A stretch of 64,000 nucleotides of DNA from assembly GCF_002355515.1 (NCBI RefSeq), contig NZ_AP014809.1, positions 4,240,501 to 4,304,500 of the forward strand, in the 5' to 3' direction. The notes beneath the pieces are model-generated. The model worked only from the letters and a program-made list of their open reading frames with translations. It had not been told where the DNA came from and did no database searches. Made by a program: the position numbers and the translations under genes. This stretch comes from Methylorubrum populi (GTDB lineage Bacteria > Pseudomonadota > Alphaproteobacteria > Rhizobiales > Beijerinckiaceae). This document shows, piece after piece, positions 19,290 to 28,193 of the stretch (the first letter of the stretch is position 1; each line of letters opens with the position of its first letter).

Positions 19290-21005
19290 TCAGCCCCCCG
19301 CCGGAAAGGTCTGCCCGGCCGCGCCGGCGAAGTGCTCGACGAGGGGGCCGAGCGCCAGCGACGGGAAGAAGGTCAGGCCGCCGATGATCAGCACCACGCC
19401 GACCAGCAGGCCGACGAAGAGGCCGCCATGGGTCGGGAAGGTGCCGGCGGAGGCCGGGACCCGCTTCTTGGCCGCGAGCGAGCCGGCGATGGCGAGCACC
19501 GGGATCTTCACGAAGAAGCGCCCGACCAGCATGCCGATGGCCAGCGTCGTGTTGTAGAACAGGGTGTTGGCCGTGAGCCCACTGAGCGCCGAGCCGTTGT
19601 TGGCCGCCGCCGAGGTGTAGGCGTAGAGGATCTCGGTGAAGCCGTGCGGGCCGGCATTGGCCGGGCCGGCCAGCCCCGCCGGGACCACCGTGGCCAGCGC
19701 CGTGAGACCCAGCATCATCAGGGGCAGGCAGAGGATGCCGAGCATGGCCATCTTCACCTCGCGCGCCTCGATCTTCTTGCCGAGATATTCCGGGGTGCGC
19801 CCGACCATCAGGCCGGCCACGAAGATCGCCACGACGACGAAGACGAGCATGCCGTAGAGGCCGGCGCCGACGCCGCCGATGATGACCTCGCCGAGCTGCA
19901 TGTTGAGGAGCGGGATCAGGCCGCCCAAAGCCGTGAACGAGTCGTGCATGGCGTTGACCGCGCCGCAGGACGCGGCGGTGGTGATCACCGCGAACAGGGC
20001 GGAGGCGGAGAGACCGAAGCGGACCTCCTTGCCCTCCATGTTGCCGCCGGTCAGGCCGAGACCGCCGAGAACGCCATGGGCGTTGGCTTCGGCCCAGTAG
20101 GTGACGGCGACACCCGCGAGGAAGAGCAGCCCCATGGCGGCGAGGATGGCCCAGCCCTGACGCTCGTCGCCGACCATCCGTCCGAAGACGTTGGTCAGCG
20201 CCGCGCCGATCATGAAGATCGCCACCATCTGCAGGAAGTTCGACAGGGCGGTGGGGTTCTCGAAGGGGTGGGCGGCGTTGGCGTTGAAAAAGCCGCCGCC
20301 GTTGGTGCCGAGCATCTTGATCGCGACCTGGCTCGCCACGGGCCCGACCGCGATGGTCTGCCGCGCGCCCTCCAGGGTGGTGGCCTCCACCGAGGGGGCG
20401 AGCGTCTGCGGCATGCCCTGCGAGACCAGGAACAGCGCGATCAGGAGACACAGCGGCAGCAGCAGGTAGAGCGTGGCGCGGGTCATATCGACCCAGAACG
20501 AGCCCAGCGTCTTCGTCGAGGCCCGGGCGAAGCCGCGGATCACCGCCACCGCCACCGCGATGCCCGAGGCCGCCGAGACGAAGTTCTGGTGCGTCAGCCC
20601 CAGCATCTGCGACAGGTAGGAGAGCGTGGTCTCGCCGCCGTAGGACTGCCAGTTGGTGTTGGTGACGAAGCTCGTCGCCGTGTTGAAGGCGAGGTCCGGC
20701 GCCACCGCGCCCTGGTCCGCCGGGTTGAGCGGCAGCACCGTCTGCAGGCGCAGGATGGCGTAGAGCAGGACGAAGCCGGCCACGTTGAAGACGACCATCG
20801 CGCCCGCGTAGCCGAGCCAGGTCTGTTCCTGGCGCGCATCGATGCCGGCGGCGCGGTAGAGCCCGCGCTCGACGGGCGCGAGCACGGGCGAGAGGATGGT
20901 GCGCTCGCCGTTGAAGACCCGGGTCATGTAGGCCCCGAGCGGCTTCACGAGCGCCAGCACGACCGCGCCGTAGAGCGCGATCTGGAACCAGCCGTTGAGT
21001 GTCAT
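19290..21005 (-). CDS. kdpA: K+-transporting ATPase potassium-binding subunit KdpA
   Basis: 571-residue polytopic channel-like subunit that selects and translocates K+. Typical blocks include [38 protein letters not shown] (first selectivity loop region), [20 protein letters not shown] (second selectivity loop, TNGGGFF), and [20 protein letters not shown] near the C-terminus. About ten membrane helices are evident. It lies 33 bases after kdpF. Confidence 0.97.
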   Translation of the reverse strand: MTLNGWFQIALYGAVVLALVKPLGAYMTRVFNGERTILSPVLAPVERGLYRAAGIDARQEQTWLGYAGAMVVFNVAGFVLLYAILRLQTVLPLNPADQGAVAPDLAFNTATSFVTNTNWQSYGGETTLSYLSQMLGLTHQNFVSAASGIAVAVAVIRGFARASTKTLGSFWVDMTRATLYLLLPLCLLIALFLVSQGMPQTLAPSVEATTLEGARQTIAVGPVASQVAIKMLGTNGGGFFNANAAHPFENPTALSNFLQMVAIFMIGAALTNVFGRMVGDERQGWAILAAMGLLFLAGVAVTYWAEANAHGVLGGLGLTGGNMEGKEVRFGLSASALFAVITTAASCGAVNAMHDSFTALGGLIPLLNMQLGEVIIGGVGAGLYGMLVFVVVAIFVAGLMVGRTPEYLGKKIEAREVKMAMLGILCLPLMMLGLTALATVVPAGLAGPANAGPHGFTEILYAYTSAAANNGSALSGLTANTLFYNTTLAIGMLVGRFFVKIPVLAIAGSLAAKKRVPASAGTFPTHGGLFVGLLVGVVLIIGGLTFFPSLALGPLVEHFAGAAGQTFPAGG

Positions 21006-21038
21006 GGGAGAGGTCCGTCAGGGGCCGCTCGGACCCGC

Positions 21039-21128
21039 TCAGAAGCGTTCTGGGCGGACGAGGGCGTAGGTGAGGTAGACGAGGAGCCCGGCGGTCACGA
21101 GGGCGCCCAGCGCGAGGTCGAGGGTCAT
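21039..21128 (-). CDS. kdpF: KdpF small subunit
   Basis: 29-residue single-span peptide: MTLDLALGALVTAGLLVYLT followed by YALVRPERF. Size, one hydrophobic helix, the Y-x-L-x-RPE(R/K)F end and its place directly before kdpA match KdpF, which stabilises the KdpABC complex in the inner membrane. Start ATG at 21128. Confidence 0.9.
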   Translation of the reverse strand: MTLDLALGALVTAGLLVYLTYALVRPERF

Positions 21129-21139
21129 GGCGGCGTGCC

Positions 21140-21223
21140 TCAGAGGCGCTCGCAGAGCGCGGCGTAGCCGGCGGCGAGCCCGAAGAAGGCGAGGCCGCCG
21201 AGCAGGAAGACGATGTCGAGCAT
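21140..21223 (-). CDS. 27-residue membrane peptide at the head of the kdp operon
   Basis: ATG at 21223 opens 27 codons, MLDIVFLLGGLAFFGLAAGY then AALCERL, ending 11 bases before kdpF. It is one hydrophobic helix with a charged CERL tail. Similar tiny frames precede kdpF in other Alphaproteobacteria as far as I recall, usually unannotated. It is in the same direction and spacing as an operon gene. A role in Kdp assembly or as a leader peptide is inference. Confidence 0.6.
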   Translation of the reverse strand: MLDIVFLLGGLAFFGLAAGYAALCERL

Positions 21224-21351
21224 GGTTGGGTCGGTGTCCGTTCGGCCGGCGGCCGCGGGCGCCCCGCGGCCGATCCGGGCCGGCCGCGAAAATGGACGGG
21301 AACCGCGTTAGGGTTCGAGAGGAAGAGGGATGCGATCTCATAAGGATCGTA

Positions 21352-21693
21352 TCAGGATCGGCCCGCTCCCGGCTTCGGCGACCCCGCCGGCCGCGTCTCC
21401 GGCCGCCAAGCGCCTTGAAGCGCACGGCAGGCGCCGGGCGCCGCAAGACCGGCGGTCCCTGAGCGAAGGGCTTTGGGGCAGACAGCGCGCCACCGGGCGC
21501 GATCGACCCGGATCACGCCGGTATCGGGCCCCGAGAAGCCGCGATAGGGCAGGCCGCAGGCGGGGCAGCGCCCGCCGACCGGCCGGAGCCCGCCACCGCG
21601 ATCCGGCGCATCCTCGCGCCCGGAGGCGGCCGGGAGGCGCGGCGCGGAACCGGCGAAGCGCGCCCAGGGGCCGAGACGAAACCCGCGGCTCAC
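21352..21693 (-). CDS. Hypothetical protein with a CPACG motif
   Basis: A GTG at 21693 overlaps the stop codon of the preceding small membrane ORF as GTGA, giving 113 codons. The middle contains GGRCPACGLPYRGFSGPDTG and, 20 residues on, AVCPKA, so a CxxC plus C zinc-ribbon-like arrangement is possible, but the ends are Arg/Pro-rich and only weakly protein-like. The four-base coupling is the best argument that it is real. Bases 21224-21351 towards kdp hold the kdp promoter region. Confidence 0.35.
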   Translation of the reverse strand: MSRGFRLGPWARFAGSAPRLPAASGREDAPDRGGGLRPVGGRCPACGLPYRGFSGPDTGVIRVDRARWRAVCPKALRSGTAGLAAPGACRALQGAWRPETRPAGSPKPGAGRS

Positions 21694-21830
21694 GATGCGG
21701 GCAGCCCGTCGAGGATGGTGAGGGCCAGGATCGCAAGGGCGATCGCCGACCACGCGCCGAGGCCCAGGATCACCAGGGCCAAGACCCGGTCGGCCCTGCA
21801 TTCGGCGGCGATTTGCCGGAGGACGGTCAT
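21690..21830 (-). CDS. Small membrane protein, hypothetical
   Basis: 46 residues beginning MTVLRQIAAECRADRVLALV and continuing as one hydrophobic helix (LVILGLGAWSAIALAILALTIL) to DGLPAS. The charge pattern (basic, cytoplasmic N-terminus; single span) is that of a genuine small membrane protein. It lies between the arsenic operon and the kdp head, in the same direction as both, 97 bases after acr3. Function unknown. Confidence 0.5.
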   Translation of the reverse strand: MTVLRQIAAECRADRVLALVILGLGAWSAIALAILALTILDGLPAS

Positions 21831-21927
21831 GCGGTGCTCTCCACACGGGCGAAGGCCCGGTGGCGCGAGAAGGCCCGCCGACCCCATTAGGGAACAAGCC
21901 GAGGACGGGACCCTCGGTCTCAGTCCG

Positions 21928-22986
21928 TCATAAGGACCGGCCATCGGGGTCGGTCGCGCCCGCCGCGCCGCGCTCGTACCAGCCGCGGCTGCGGTTCACG
22001 ACCCACACCACCGAGAGCATCACCGGCACCTCGATGAGGACGCCGACCACGGTTGCGAGCGCCGCACCCGAGTCGAAGCCGAACAGGCTGATGGCGGCGG
22101 CCACCGCGAGCTCGAAGAAGTTCGAGGCCCCGATCAGAGCCGAGGGGCCGGCGACGCAGTGCTGCTCGCCCGCGATCCGGTTCATGAGGTAGGCGAGCCC
22201 CGAATTCAGGTAGACCTGGATGAGGATCGGTACCGCCAGGAGCGCGATGACCGCCGGCTGGGCCAGGATCTGCCCGCCCTGGAAGCCGAACAGCAGGACC
22301 AGTGTGGCGAGCAGCGCCGCCAGCGACACCGGCCCGAGCCGGGCGAGCATCCGGTCGAGCGCGCCCGGGCCGCCGGAGGCGATGAGGCGGCGCCGCAGGA
22401 CCTGCGCGACGAGGACCGGGACCACGATGTAGAGCCCCACCGACAGGACCAGCGTGCCCCAGGGCACTGTGATGGCCGAGAGCCCCAGGAGCAGGCCGAC
22501 GATGGGGGCGAAGGCCACCACCATGATGGCGTCGTTCAACGCCACCTGGCTCAGCGTGAAGTGCGGTTCGCCGCGCGTCAGGTTCGACCACACGAACACC
22601 ATCGCGGTGCAGGGCGCGGCCGCCAGGATGATGAGACCCGCGACGTAGCTGTCGATCTGGTCCGCCGGCAGATGGGGCCGGAACAGGGTGCCCACGAACA
22701 GCCAAGCCAGCGCTGCCATTGAGAAGGGTTTCACCGCCCAGTTGATGAACAGCGTCACGCCGATGCCGCGCCAGTGCCGCCCGACCCGGCGCAGCGCCGC
22801 GAAGTCGATCCTGAGCAGCATGGGGATGACCATCAGCCAGATCAGGACGGCGACGGGCAGGTTCACCCGCGCGATCTCGGCCGCGCCCACGGCGTGGAAG
22901 AGGCCGGGCAGGGCGTGGCCCAGCGCGATGCCGGCCACGATGCACAGCGCCACCCAGAGGGTGAGGTAGCGTTCGAACAGGGACAC
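21928..22986 (-). CDS. acr3: Arsenite efflux transporter Acr3
   Basis: 352-residue Acr3-type arsenite permease of the BART superfamily with about ten membrane helices. Marker segments: LIWLMVIPMLLRIDFAALRR, FINWAVKPFSMAALAWLFVG, the essential cysteine in LAAAPCTAMVFVWSNLTRGE and SQVALNDAIMVVAFAPIVG. It expels As(III), using the proton gradient, from the cytoplasm. It starts with GTG (22986) and lies 10 bases after arsC, as the last gene of arsR-arsC-acr3. Confidence 0.94.
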   Translation of the reverse strand: MSLFERYLTLWVALCIVAGIALGHALPGLFHAVGAAEIARVNLPVAVLIWLMVIPMLLRIDFAALRRVGRHWRGIGVTLFINWAVKPFSMAALAWLFVGTLFRPHLPADQIDSYVAGLIILAAAPCTAMVFVWSNLTRGEPHFTLSQVALNDAIMVVAFAPIVGLLLGLSAITVPWGTLVLSVGLYIVVPVLVAQVLRRRLIASGGPGALDRMLARLGPVSLAALLATLVLLFGFQGGQILAQPAVIALLAVPILIQVYLNSGLAYLMNRIAGEQHCVAGPSALIGASNFFELAVAAAISLFGFDSGAALATVVGVLIEVPVMLSVVWVVNRSRGWYERGAAGATDPDGRSL

Positions 22987-22996
22987 GGGCGCTTCC

Positions 22997-23458
22997 TCAG
23001 GCGGTGGCGACGCGGCGCCCCTGCGCGTCGACGACAGACTCGCCGTCCTCCTTCACGAACTCGCCCTGCTGCGGGGGCAACAGGTCCAGCACCGTCTCGG
23101 ACGGGCGGCACAGGCGCACGCCCCTCGGGCTCACGACCAGCGGCCGCTCGAGGAGGATCGGGTGGGCCTCGAGCGCGTCGAGGAGCTGCGCGTCGGTGAG
23201 CGCCGGGTCGGCGAGGCCGAGCTCGGCATAGGGCGTCCCCTTCTTCCGCAGAGCATCGCGAACCGAGAGGCCGGCGCGGGCGAGCAAATGCCCGAGCAGC
23301 GCCCGGCTCGGCGGCGTCTTCAGGTACTCGACCACGTGCGGCTCGATGCCGGCGTTGCGGATCATTGCCAGCGCGTTGCGCGAGGTGCCGCAGGCCGGGT
23401 TGTGGTAGATCACGACGTCGAACGGCGCAGGCTTAAGCGCAGGCAGGTGGTCAGGCAT
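22997..23458 (-). CDS. arsC: Arsenate reductase ArsC (glutaredoxin-dependent)
   Basis: 153-residue ArsC/Spx-family arsenate reductase. Catalytic C23 sits in YHNPACGTSRNALAMIRN; VEYLKTPPSR and RPLVVSPRGVRLCRPSE hold the arginines that bind arsenate. The C-terminal extension after the fold (EFVKEDGESVVDAQGRRV) is common in rhizobial forms. It reduces As(V) to As(III) for export by Acr3. It overlaps arsR by eight bases. Confidence 0.95.
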   Translation of the reverse strand: MPDHLPALKPAPFDVVIYHNPACGTSRNALAMIRNAGIEPHVVEYLKTPPSRALLGHLLARAGLSVRDALRKKGTPYAELGLADPALTDAQLLDALEAHPILLERPLVVSPRGVRLCRPSETVLDLLPPQQGEFVKEDGESVVDAQGRRVATA

Positions 23459-23810
23459 GGGCGGGGTCTCCGGCAGGGCCGCCGCAGGGGGACAGGGCGG
23501 CGAGCGCGGTCTCGCAGACCTCCGGCCGGCCCTGGCAGCAATCGCGCATCAGGAAGGCGATCAGCGCCGACAGGCCGGCATAGGCGGCGCTGTAGATCAC
23601 CGACTTGCCCTCGCGCCGGGAGGTGATCAGCCCGGCATGGGCGAGTTCCTTCAGGTGGAAGGAGAGGTTGGTGCTCGCGATTCCGACCGCCGCCGCGAGC
23701 GCGCCGGCCGCCAAACCCGCCGGCCCGGCGATGACCAGGGCGCGCACCACCCGCAGGCGGTGCTCCTGGCCCAGCGCAGCGAAGGCCGCGAGGGCTTGCC
23801 GTTCGTCCAT
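23451..23810 (-). CDS. arsR: ArsR-family arsenite-responsive repressor
   Basis: 119-residue ArsR/SmtB winged-helix repressor. The DNA-binding helices are ALAAAVGIASTNLSFHLKEL with the wing REGKSVIYSAAY. Instead of the E. coli-type CVCxLC motif in the recognition helix, cysteines are C-terminal (DCCQ at about 91, VCETA and SPCGG), as in other ArsR types where a vicinal Cys pair senses As(III). It overlaps arsC and is divergent to arsH with a perfect palindrome at its start codon, so autorepression is expected. Confidence 0.92.
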   Translation of the reverse strand: MDERQALAAFAALGQEHRLRVVRALVIAGPAGLAAGALAAAVGIASTNLSFHLKELAHAGLITSRREGKSVIYSAAYAGLSALIAFLMRDCCQGRPEVCETALAALSPCGGPAGDPAHA

Positions 23811-23826
23811 GATTGATCCATCAATC
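23811..23826. promoter_or_regulatory. Likely ArsR operator
   Basis: GATTGAT-CC-ATCAATC is a perfect 7-base inverted repeat immediately upstream of the arsR start codon, in the 50-base divergent spacer to arsH. Position and symmetry fit an ArsR dimer site controlling both directions; no binding data are implied. Confidence 0.65.
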
Positions 23827-23860
23827 CAACGTTTGTTGAAACGTACGGAAAGCAGCCGTC

Positions 23861-24607
23861 TTGGACAAGCCCCAGCAGCCCTTCTCCGACGGGATGCCGA
23901 ACCTCTCGCAGGCCCATTTCGAGGTGCCCACGGCGGAACGGGTGGAAGCGCGGACGCCGTTGTCCCACGGACCGCGCCTCCTCATCCTCTACGGCTCGCT
24001 GCGGGAGCGGTCGTTCAGCCGCTTCCTGGCCTACGAGGCGGCGCGGCTGCTGGAGGCGATGGGCGGCGAGGTGCGGATCTTCCACGCCCACGGCCTGCCG
24101 CTGCCCGACGACGCGGCGGCCGACCATCCGAAGGTGCAGGAGCTGCGCGCCCTGTCGATCTGGTCCGAGGGCCAGGTCTGGGTCAGCCCGGAGCGGCACG
24201 GCAACCTGACCGGGGTCATGAAGAGCCAGATCGACTGGCTGCCCCTGAGCGAGGGATCCGTGCGCCCGACGCAGGGGCGCACGCTCGCGGTGATGCAGGT
24301 CTCGGGCGGCTCGCAGAGCTTCAACGCCGTGAACAGCCTGCGCCTGCTCGGGCGCTGGATGCGGATGGTCACCATCCCGAACCAATCCTCGGTGCCGATG
24401 GCCTACAAGGAGTTCGACGAGGCCGGCCGGATGAAGGCCGGTCCGCTCTACGACCGGGTGGTCGATGTCTGCGAGGAGCTGATGAAGTTCACCCTGCTGG
24501 TCCGCGGACGCGCCGACCACCTCGTGGACCGCTACTCCGAGCGCAAGGAACGCGAGCCGGCGCGGCTGGCGGCGGTGGCCGCCGATATCGGCTTCGCCAA
24601 GCGGTAG
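23861..24607 (+). CDS. arsH: Arsenical resistance flavoprotein ArsH
   Basis: 248-residue NADPH-dependent FMN oxidoreductase that oxidises trivalent organoarsenicals. FMN-binding [10 protein letters not shown] (phosphate loop) and [20 protein letters not shown], then [20 protein letters not shown] and [10 protein letters not shown] are near-identical to known Ars[16 protein letters not shown] C-terminus is present. I take the TTG at 23861 behind GGAAAG; ATG 23894 (MPNLSQAHF) is an alternative that would remove 11 residues. It is transcribed divergently from arsR-arsC-acr3 across the palindromic operator, so all are probably induced by As(III). Confidence 0.93.
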   Translation: MDKPQQPFSDGMPNLSQAHFEVPTAERVEARTPLSHGPRLLILYGSLRERSFSRFLAYEAARLLEAMGGEVRIFHAHGLPLPDDAAADHPKVQELRALSIWSEGQVWVSPERHGNLTGVMKSQIDWLPLSEGSVRPTQGRTLAVMQVSGGSQSFNAVNSLRLLGRWMRMVTIPNQSSVPMAYKEFDEAGRMKAGPLYDRVVDVCEELMKFTLLVRGRADHLVDRYSERKEREPARLAAVAADIGFAKR

Positions 24608-24650
24608 GGGCCCCGCCGATCGAGGGGCGGATTCGGCTGAGGTGCGAAGG

Positions 24651-25535
24651 ATGACGGCAGATCCGTTTCTGGCGGGCTTCACGCTGCGCGACATCGACGC
24701 CGACGGCCTGCGCATCCGCGCGTCCGTCGGCGGGTCCGGTCCGCCGGTCCTGCTGCTGCACGGGCATCCGCAGACCCACGCGACCTGGCACGCCGTCGCC
24801 CCGCCGCTCGCCGAGCGGCACAGCGTCGTGGCGATGGATCTGCGCGGCTACGGCGATTCGGAGAAGCCGAAGGGGGCCGAGCGCCACGCCAACTACGCCA
24901 AGCGCGCCATGGCCGCCGACGCGGTCGCGGTGATGCGGCGCCTCGGCCACGACCGCTTCGCCGTGGTCGGGCACGACCGCGGCGGGCGGGTCGCGCACCG
25001 CCTCGCGCTCGATCATCCCGAGGCCGTCACCCGGCTCGCCGTCCTCGACATCGCGCCGACCGCGACGATGTATGCCCGCACCGACAAGGCCTTCGCCACG
25101 GCGTATTTCTGGTGGTTCTTCCTGATCCAGCCGGCGCCCCTGCCGGAGCGCCTGATCGCGGCCGACCCGGAATTCTTCCTGCGCAGCCATGTCGAGGGGC
25201 AGTCGAAGACGCCGGGCAGCCCGAGCCCGGAACTGTTCGCCGAGTATCTGCGCGTCTACCGCGATCCGGCCACGCGCCACGCGATCTGCGAGGATTACCG
25301 GGCGGCGGCGGGAATCGACCTGGAGCACGACGCGGACGACGCCGATCGGCGGATCGAGGCGCCCCTCCTGGCGCTCTGGGGCGCCAGGGGGACGGTGGGG
25401 CGGACCTACGACGTGCTGGAAACCTGGCGCGAGAAGGCCCGGGACGTGCGCGGCTTCGCCCTCGATTGCGGCCACACCCTGCAGGAGGAGCGGCCCGACC
25501 TCGTGCTCGCCGCCCTTCGCGACTTCCTGACTTGA
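24651..25535 (+). CDS. Alpha/beta hydrolase, haloacetate dehalogenase-like
   Basis: 294-residue alpha/beta hydrolase of the fluoroacetate/haloacetate dehalogenase group. The oxyanion HGHPQTHATWH motif is at 37-47, the nucleophile D109 lies in VVGHDRGGRVAHRLALDHP (with the substrate-carboxylate arginines R110 and R113), LDIAPTATMYARTD supplies the conserved acid loop, and the catalytic histidine is in DCGHTLQEE. In known fluoroacetate dehalogenases a His-Trp pair binds the leaving halide; the aligned segment here is AYFWWFFLIQPAPLPE, with Trp (W154) in the histidine position. Defluorination may therefore be poor, and an epoxide- or other haloacid hydrolase is possible. Start ATG 24651 with GAAGG upstream. 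It follows arsH by 43 bases on the same strand. Confidence 0.82.
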   Translation: MTADPFLAGFTLRDIDADGLRIRASVGGSGPPVLLLHGHPQTHATWHAVAPPLAERHSVVAMDLRGYGDSEKPKGAERHANYAKRAMAADAVAVMRRLGHDRFAVVGHDRGGRVAHRLALDHPEAVTRLAVLDIAPTATMYARTDKAFATAYFWWFFLIQPAPLPERLIAADPEFFLRSHVEGQSKTPGSPSPELFAEYLRVYRDPATRHAICEDYRAAAGIDLEHDADDADRRIEAPLLALWGARGTVGRTYDVLETWREKARDVRGFALDCGHTLQEERPDLVLAALRDFLT

Positions 25536-25566
25536 GCGCGCTCCGAATCCGCGGCCCCGCCGGCCG

Positions 25567-25782
25567 TCACACGAACGGCCTCACCAGCACCCGGCGGCCG
25601 CTGAGGTCGTGCACGGTGACGTGCCACTCCGACCAGTCCTCGCGGTCGGCGAGGCTGCTCATCACCGCCTGAGCCACCTCGTCGGCGCGCCGCACGAGGC
25701 GGTCGGGAACCCGGATGTCCTTGCCCTGCGCGTCGAACACGCACTCGTAGCCGTTCGTCGCGTGGAAGCGGTAGCGTGCCAT
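25567..25782 (-). CDS. DUF6894 family protein
   Basis: 71 residues: RYRFHATNGYECVFDAQGKD, then DRLVRRADEVAQAVMSSLAD and a beta-rich end. The pattern F-H-x-x-(N/D)G near the start, D-x-x-G-x-(D/E) in the middle and a single helix is the DUF6894 signature. These short proteins are very numerous in Methylobacterium genomes and have no known function. It stands alone, convergent with the hydrolase gene and 234 bases from the allophanate hydrolase 3' end. Confidence 0.75.
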   Translation of the reverse strand: MARYRFHATNGYECVFDAQGKDIRVPDRLVRRADEVAQAVMSSLADREDWSEWHVTVHDLSGRRVLVRPFV

Positions 25783-26016
25783 CTGCGCCCATCCCTCCTG
25801 ATCGACTCTGAAAGACGCTTGTTCGCCTTTCGTTCCATATGAGGACAGGATGTGGAAAAGGGCAATGCGACGGACAGCACCAGCAGGGACTTACACCCGG
25901 TTTTGATCGGCGGACCGGGTTGTGGACAGGCTGGCGCCGCCCCGGCCCGGCCGACGGTCCGTGCCGGCGTCGCATCGCTCGCGCCCCTCACCCCACGAGC
26001 GGGGCCCCGGCAACCC

Positions 26017-27837
26017 TCAGGCCGCGGCCTCCCCCGAGGCGAGATAGGCGCGCCAGCCGCCGTGCCCGCTGATGTCGCGCGCGTCCGTGAGCCCCGCCGC
26101 CTCCGCCAGAAACCCCTTCGGCGTCGTGCCGTCGGACAGCGACAGCGTCCCGATCGCCAGCGGCGAGGGGATGCCCGCCACGAAGCGGCCGAAGGCGTCC
26201 GGCGCCAGCGCCCACACCTCGGTCTCGATCGCGGCGCCGGAGCCGGGCGCGACGCGGATCAGGCCGGGCCGGGCCGGCGGGCCGCCGGGGAGGGCGTATA
26301 GGCGGTAATCCGGCCTCGTCGGGGCGGCGCGCAGGAAGCGGGCGCCGCGGGCGGTCAGCTCGCCGTTGAGCGGCAGGCCGGACAGGTGCGCGCCGACCAC
26401 CGCGACCTCGATCTCCTCGCCCTGCGCGCGATCCCCGCGCGGCGCGGGCCCCGCCGGGACCGGCACGCCGCTCGCCCCGAGGGTGGCGCCGGCCGCTTCG
26501 TGGAGGCGGGCGCCGAGTTCGGCGAGGAGCCCGTCGGCCCCGCGCGGCGCGATCAGGGTGACGCCCGACGGAAAACCGTCGCCGCGCCACCGCCCCGGCA
26601 CGGCGAGGGCGCAGAGGTCGAGCAGGTTGACGAAGTTGGTGTAGGTGCCGAGCTCGCTGTTGGGACCGACCGGGTCGGCGGCGAGGTCGGCGACCCGGCG
26701 CGGGCGCGGATAGGTCGGCACCACGAGCACGTCGATGCCGCGCCAGACGGCTTCCGTGGCGCGGCGGAGTTCGGCGAGGCGGTAGAGGCCGGCGAAGGCG
26801 TCCGCCGCCGCGTGACGGGTGGCCGCGCCGATGATCGCCCGCGTGGTCGGGTGCAGGGAATCGGGGCGCGCCTCGATGAAGCCGCGGATCGCCTGATAGC
26901 GCTCGGCCACCCAGGGGCCGGCATAGAGGAGTTCCGCCACCGCGAAGAAGGGCGCGAGATCGATGTCGGCCGTCCCGCGCCCGAGCACCGCCCGGAGGTC
27001 GGCGAGCGACGCGTCGAACGCCGCCTCCGAGAGCGCGTCGCCGCCGAAGATCCGGCCCGCCGCGTCCGGCACGCCGACGCGCAGGCCGGGCGGCAGGCTG
27101 CCGGGGCGGGGCGGGACGGGCAGGGCGCGGGAATACGGATCCTGCGGATCGTAGCCGGCGATGATCCGGTAGACCGTGTCGGCCTCCGCCACGGTGCCGG
27201 CGAAGACGGAGAGGGTATCGAGCGTGCGGCAGGCGGGAACGACGCCCCGGCCCGACACGCTGCCGAGGGAGGGCTTCAGCCCCACGATGTTGTTGAGGCC
27301 GGCCGGCACCCGGCCCGATCCCGCCGTGTCGGTGCCCAGCGCGAAGGCGACGAGGCCGCGCGCCACCGCCACCGCCGAGCCGGACGAGGAGCCGCCCGGC
27401 ACGACGGCCGGATCGCAGGCGTTCCTCGGGGCCGGGTAGGGCGTGCGCAGGCCGACCAAGCCGGTGGCGAACTGATCGAGATTGGTCTTGCCGACGAGCA
27501 GCGCGCCGGCCGCGAGCAGGCGCTCCACCGCCGGGGCGGTCGCCTGCGGCGTGTAGGCGAAATCGGGGCAGGCGGCGGTGGTGGGCAGGCCGGCCACGTC
27601 GACATTGTCCTTCACGGCGAAGGGCACGCCCCAGAGCGGCTTCTGCGCGGGGTCGAAGGGGCCGAGCGCGCGGGCGGCGGCCCGCATCTCCGCCTCCGGC
27701 ACCCGCGCGAGGAAGATGCCGGGATCGTCCGTGGCGGCGATCCGGCGATAGGTCTCGGCCACCACCGCCTCGGGCGAGAGCCCCTCGGCGTAGGCGGCGT
27801 GGAGCGCGCTCAGGCTCGGGAAGGCGGGAACCGGCAT
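26017..27837 (-). CDS. atzF: Allophanate hydrolase (AtzF type)
   Basis: 606-residue amidase-signature enzyme that splits allophanate to ammonia and carbon dioxide. The Ser-cisSer-Lys triad is visible: K76 in VPFAVKDNVDVAG, S151/152 in PGGSSSGSAVAVAR and nucleophile S174 in GTDTAGSGRVPAGLNN. The C-terminal 130 residues (EIEVAVVGAHLSGLPLNGEL to the end) are the small AtzF domain that hydrolyses the intermediate. Start at MPVPAF (27837). It is the last gene of the guanidine operon, after the carboxylase and a tiny ORF, and completes nitrogen release. In pathways for urea it would pair with urea carboxylase; here context favours guanidine. Confidence 0.94.
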   Translation of the reverse strand: MPVPAFPSLSALHAAYAEGLSPEAVVAETYRRIAATDDPGIFLARVPEAEMRAAARALGPFDPAQKPLWGVPFAVKDNVDVAGLPTTAACPDFAYTPQATAPAVERLLAAGALLVGKTNLDQFATGLVGLRTPYPAPRNACDPAVVPGGSSSGSAVAVARGLVAFALGTDTAGSGRVPAGLNNIVGLKPSLGSVSGRGVVPACRTLDTLSVFAGTVAEADTVYRIIAGYDPQDPYSRALPVPPRPGSLPPGLRVGVPDAAGRIFGGDALSEAAFDASLADLRAVLGRGTADIDLAPFFAVAELLYAGPWVAERYQAIRGFIEARPDSLHPTTRAIIGAATRHAAADAFAGLYRLAELRRATEAVWRGIDVLVVPTYPRPRRVADLAADPVGPNSELGTYTNFVNLLDLCALAVPGRWRGDGFPSGVTLIAPRGADGLLAELGARLHEAAGATLGASGVPVPAGPAPRGDRAQGEEIEVAVVGAHLSGLPLNGELTARGARFLRAAPTRPDYRLYALPGGPPARPGLIRVAPGSGAAIETEVWALAPDAFGRFVAGIPSPLAIGTLSLSDGTTPKGFLAEAAGLTDARDISGHGGWRAYLASGEAAA

Positions 27838-28193
27838 GGATCTCTCACGTCCGTGAAGGGGCGTCGTGCCGGCGGCACCTCGCCCGGAATGCGAAGAAGG
27901 TTTCTGGCGATCCGAGCCGGCCGCGAGGCTCGAGACCCGTGTTTTTGCCTCGCCCCGAAAGCCGGCGGCCACCGTTCGGGACGGTGCCCTATCGCGGCGC
28001 CCCGCGGCCCCGGCCGCCCCGCGGCAGCCGCCCGGCGGCCTTGGCCTGAAGGCCCAGCACGACGAGGCCGAGGAGCCCGGCGAGGGCGCGGTGGATCTGC
28101 TGCATCATCGGCCGTCTCCGTGTCGGTGCGGGGATCGCGCCGGGCGGGGCCGCCGTCCGAGCGCCGGCGGTCCTTGCAAGATCCGGCCCGGCC
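27838..28193. other. Spacer between carboxylase and atzF
   Basis: The 356-base gap holds one possible 39-codon ORF (27989-28108). It is otherwise GC-rich sequence in which I see no terminator with a T-run, so read-through from the carboxylase to atzF is plausible. Confidence 0.35.
27989..28108 (-). CDS. Possible small hydrophobic protein
   Basis: MMQQIHRALAGLLGLVVLGL followed by QAKAAGRLPRGGRGRGAPR. One short hydrophobic helix and a basic tail, preceded by GGAGA at suitable distance, in operon direction. No family recognised; it may be spurious. Confidence 0.3.
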   Translation of the reverse strand: MMQQIHRALAGLLGLVVLGLQAKAAGRLPRGGRGRGAPR

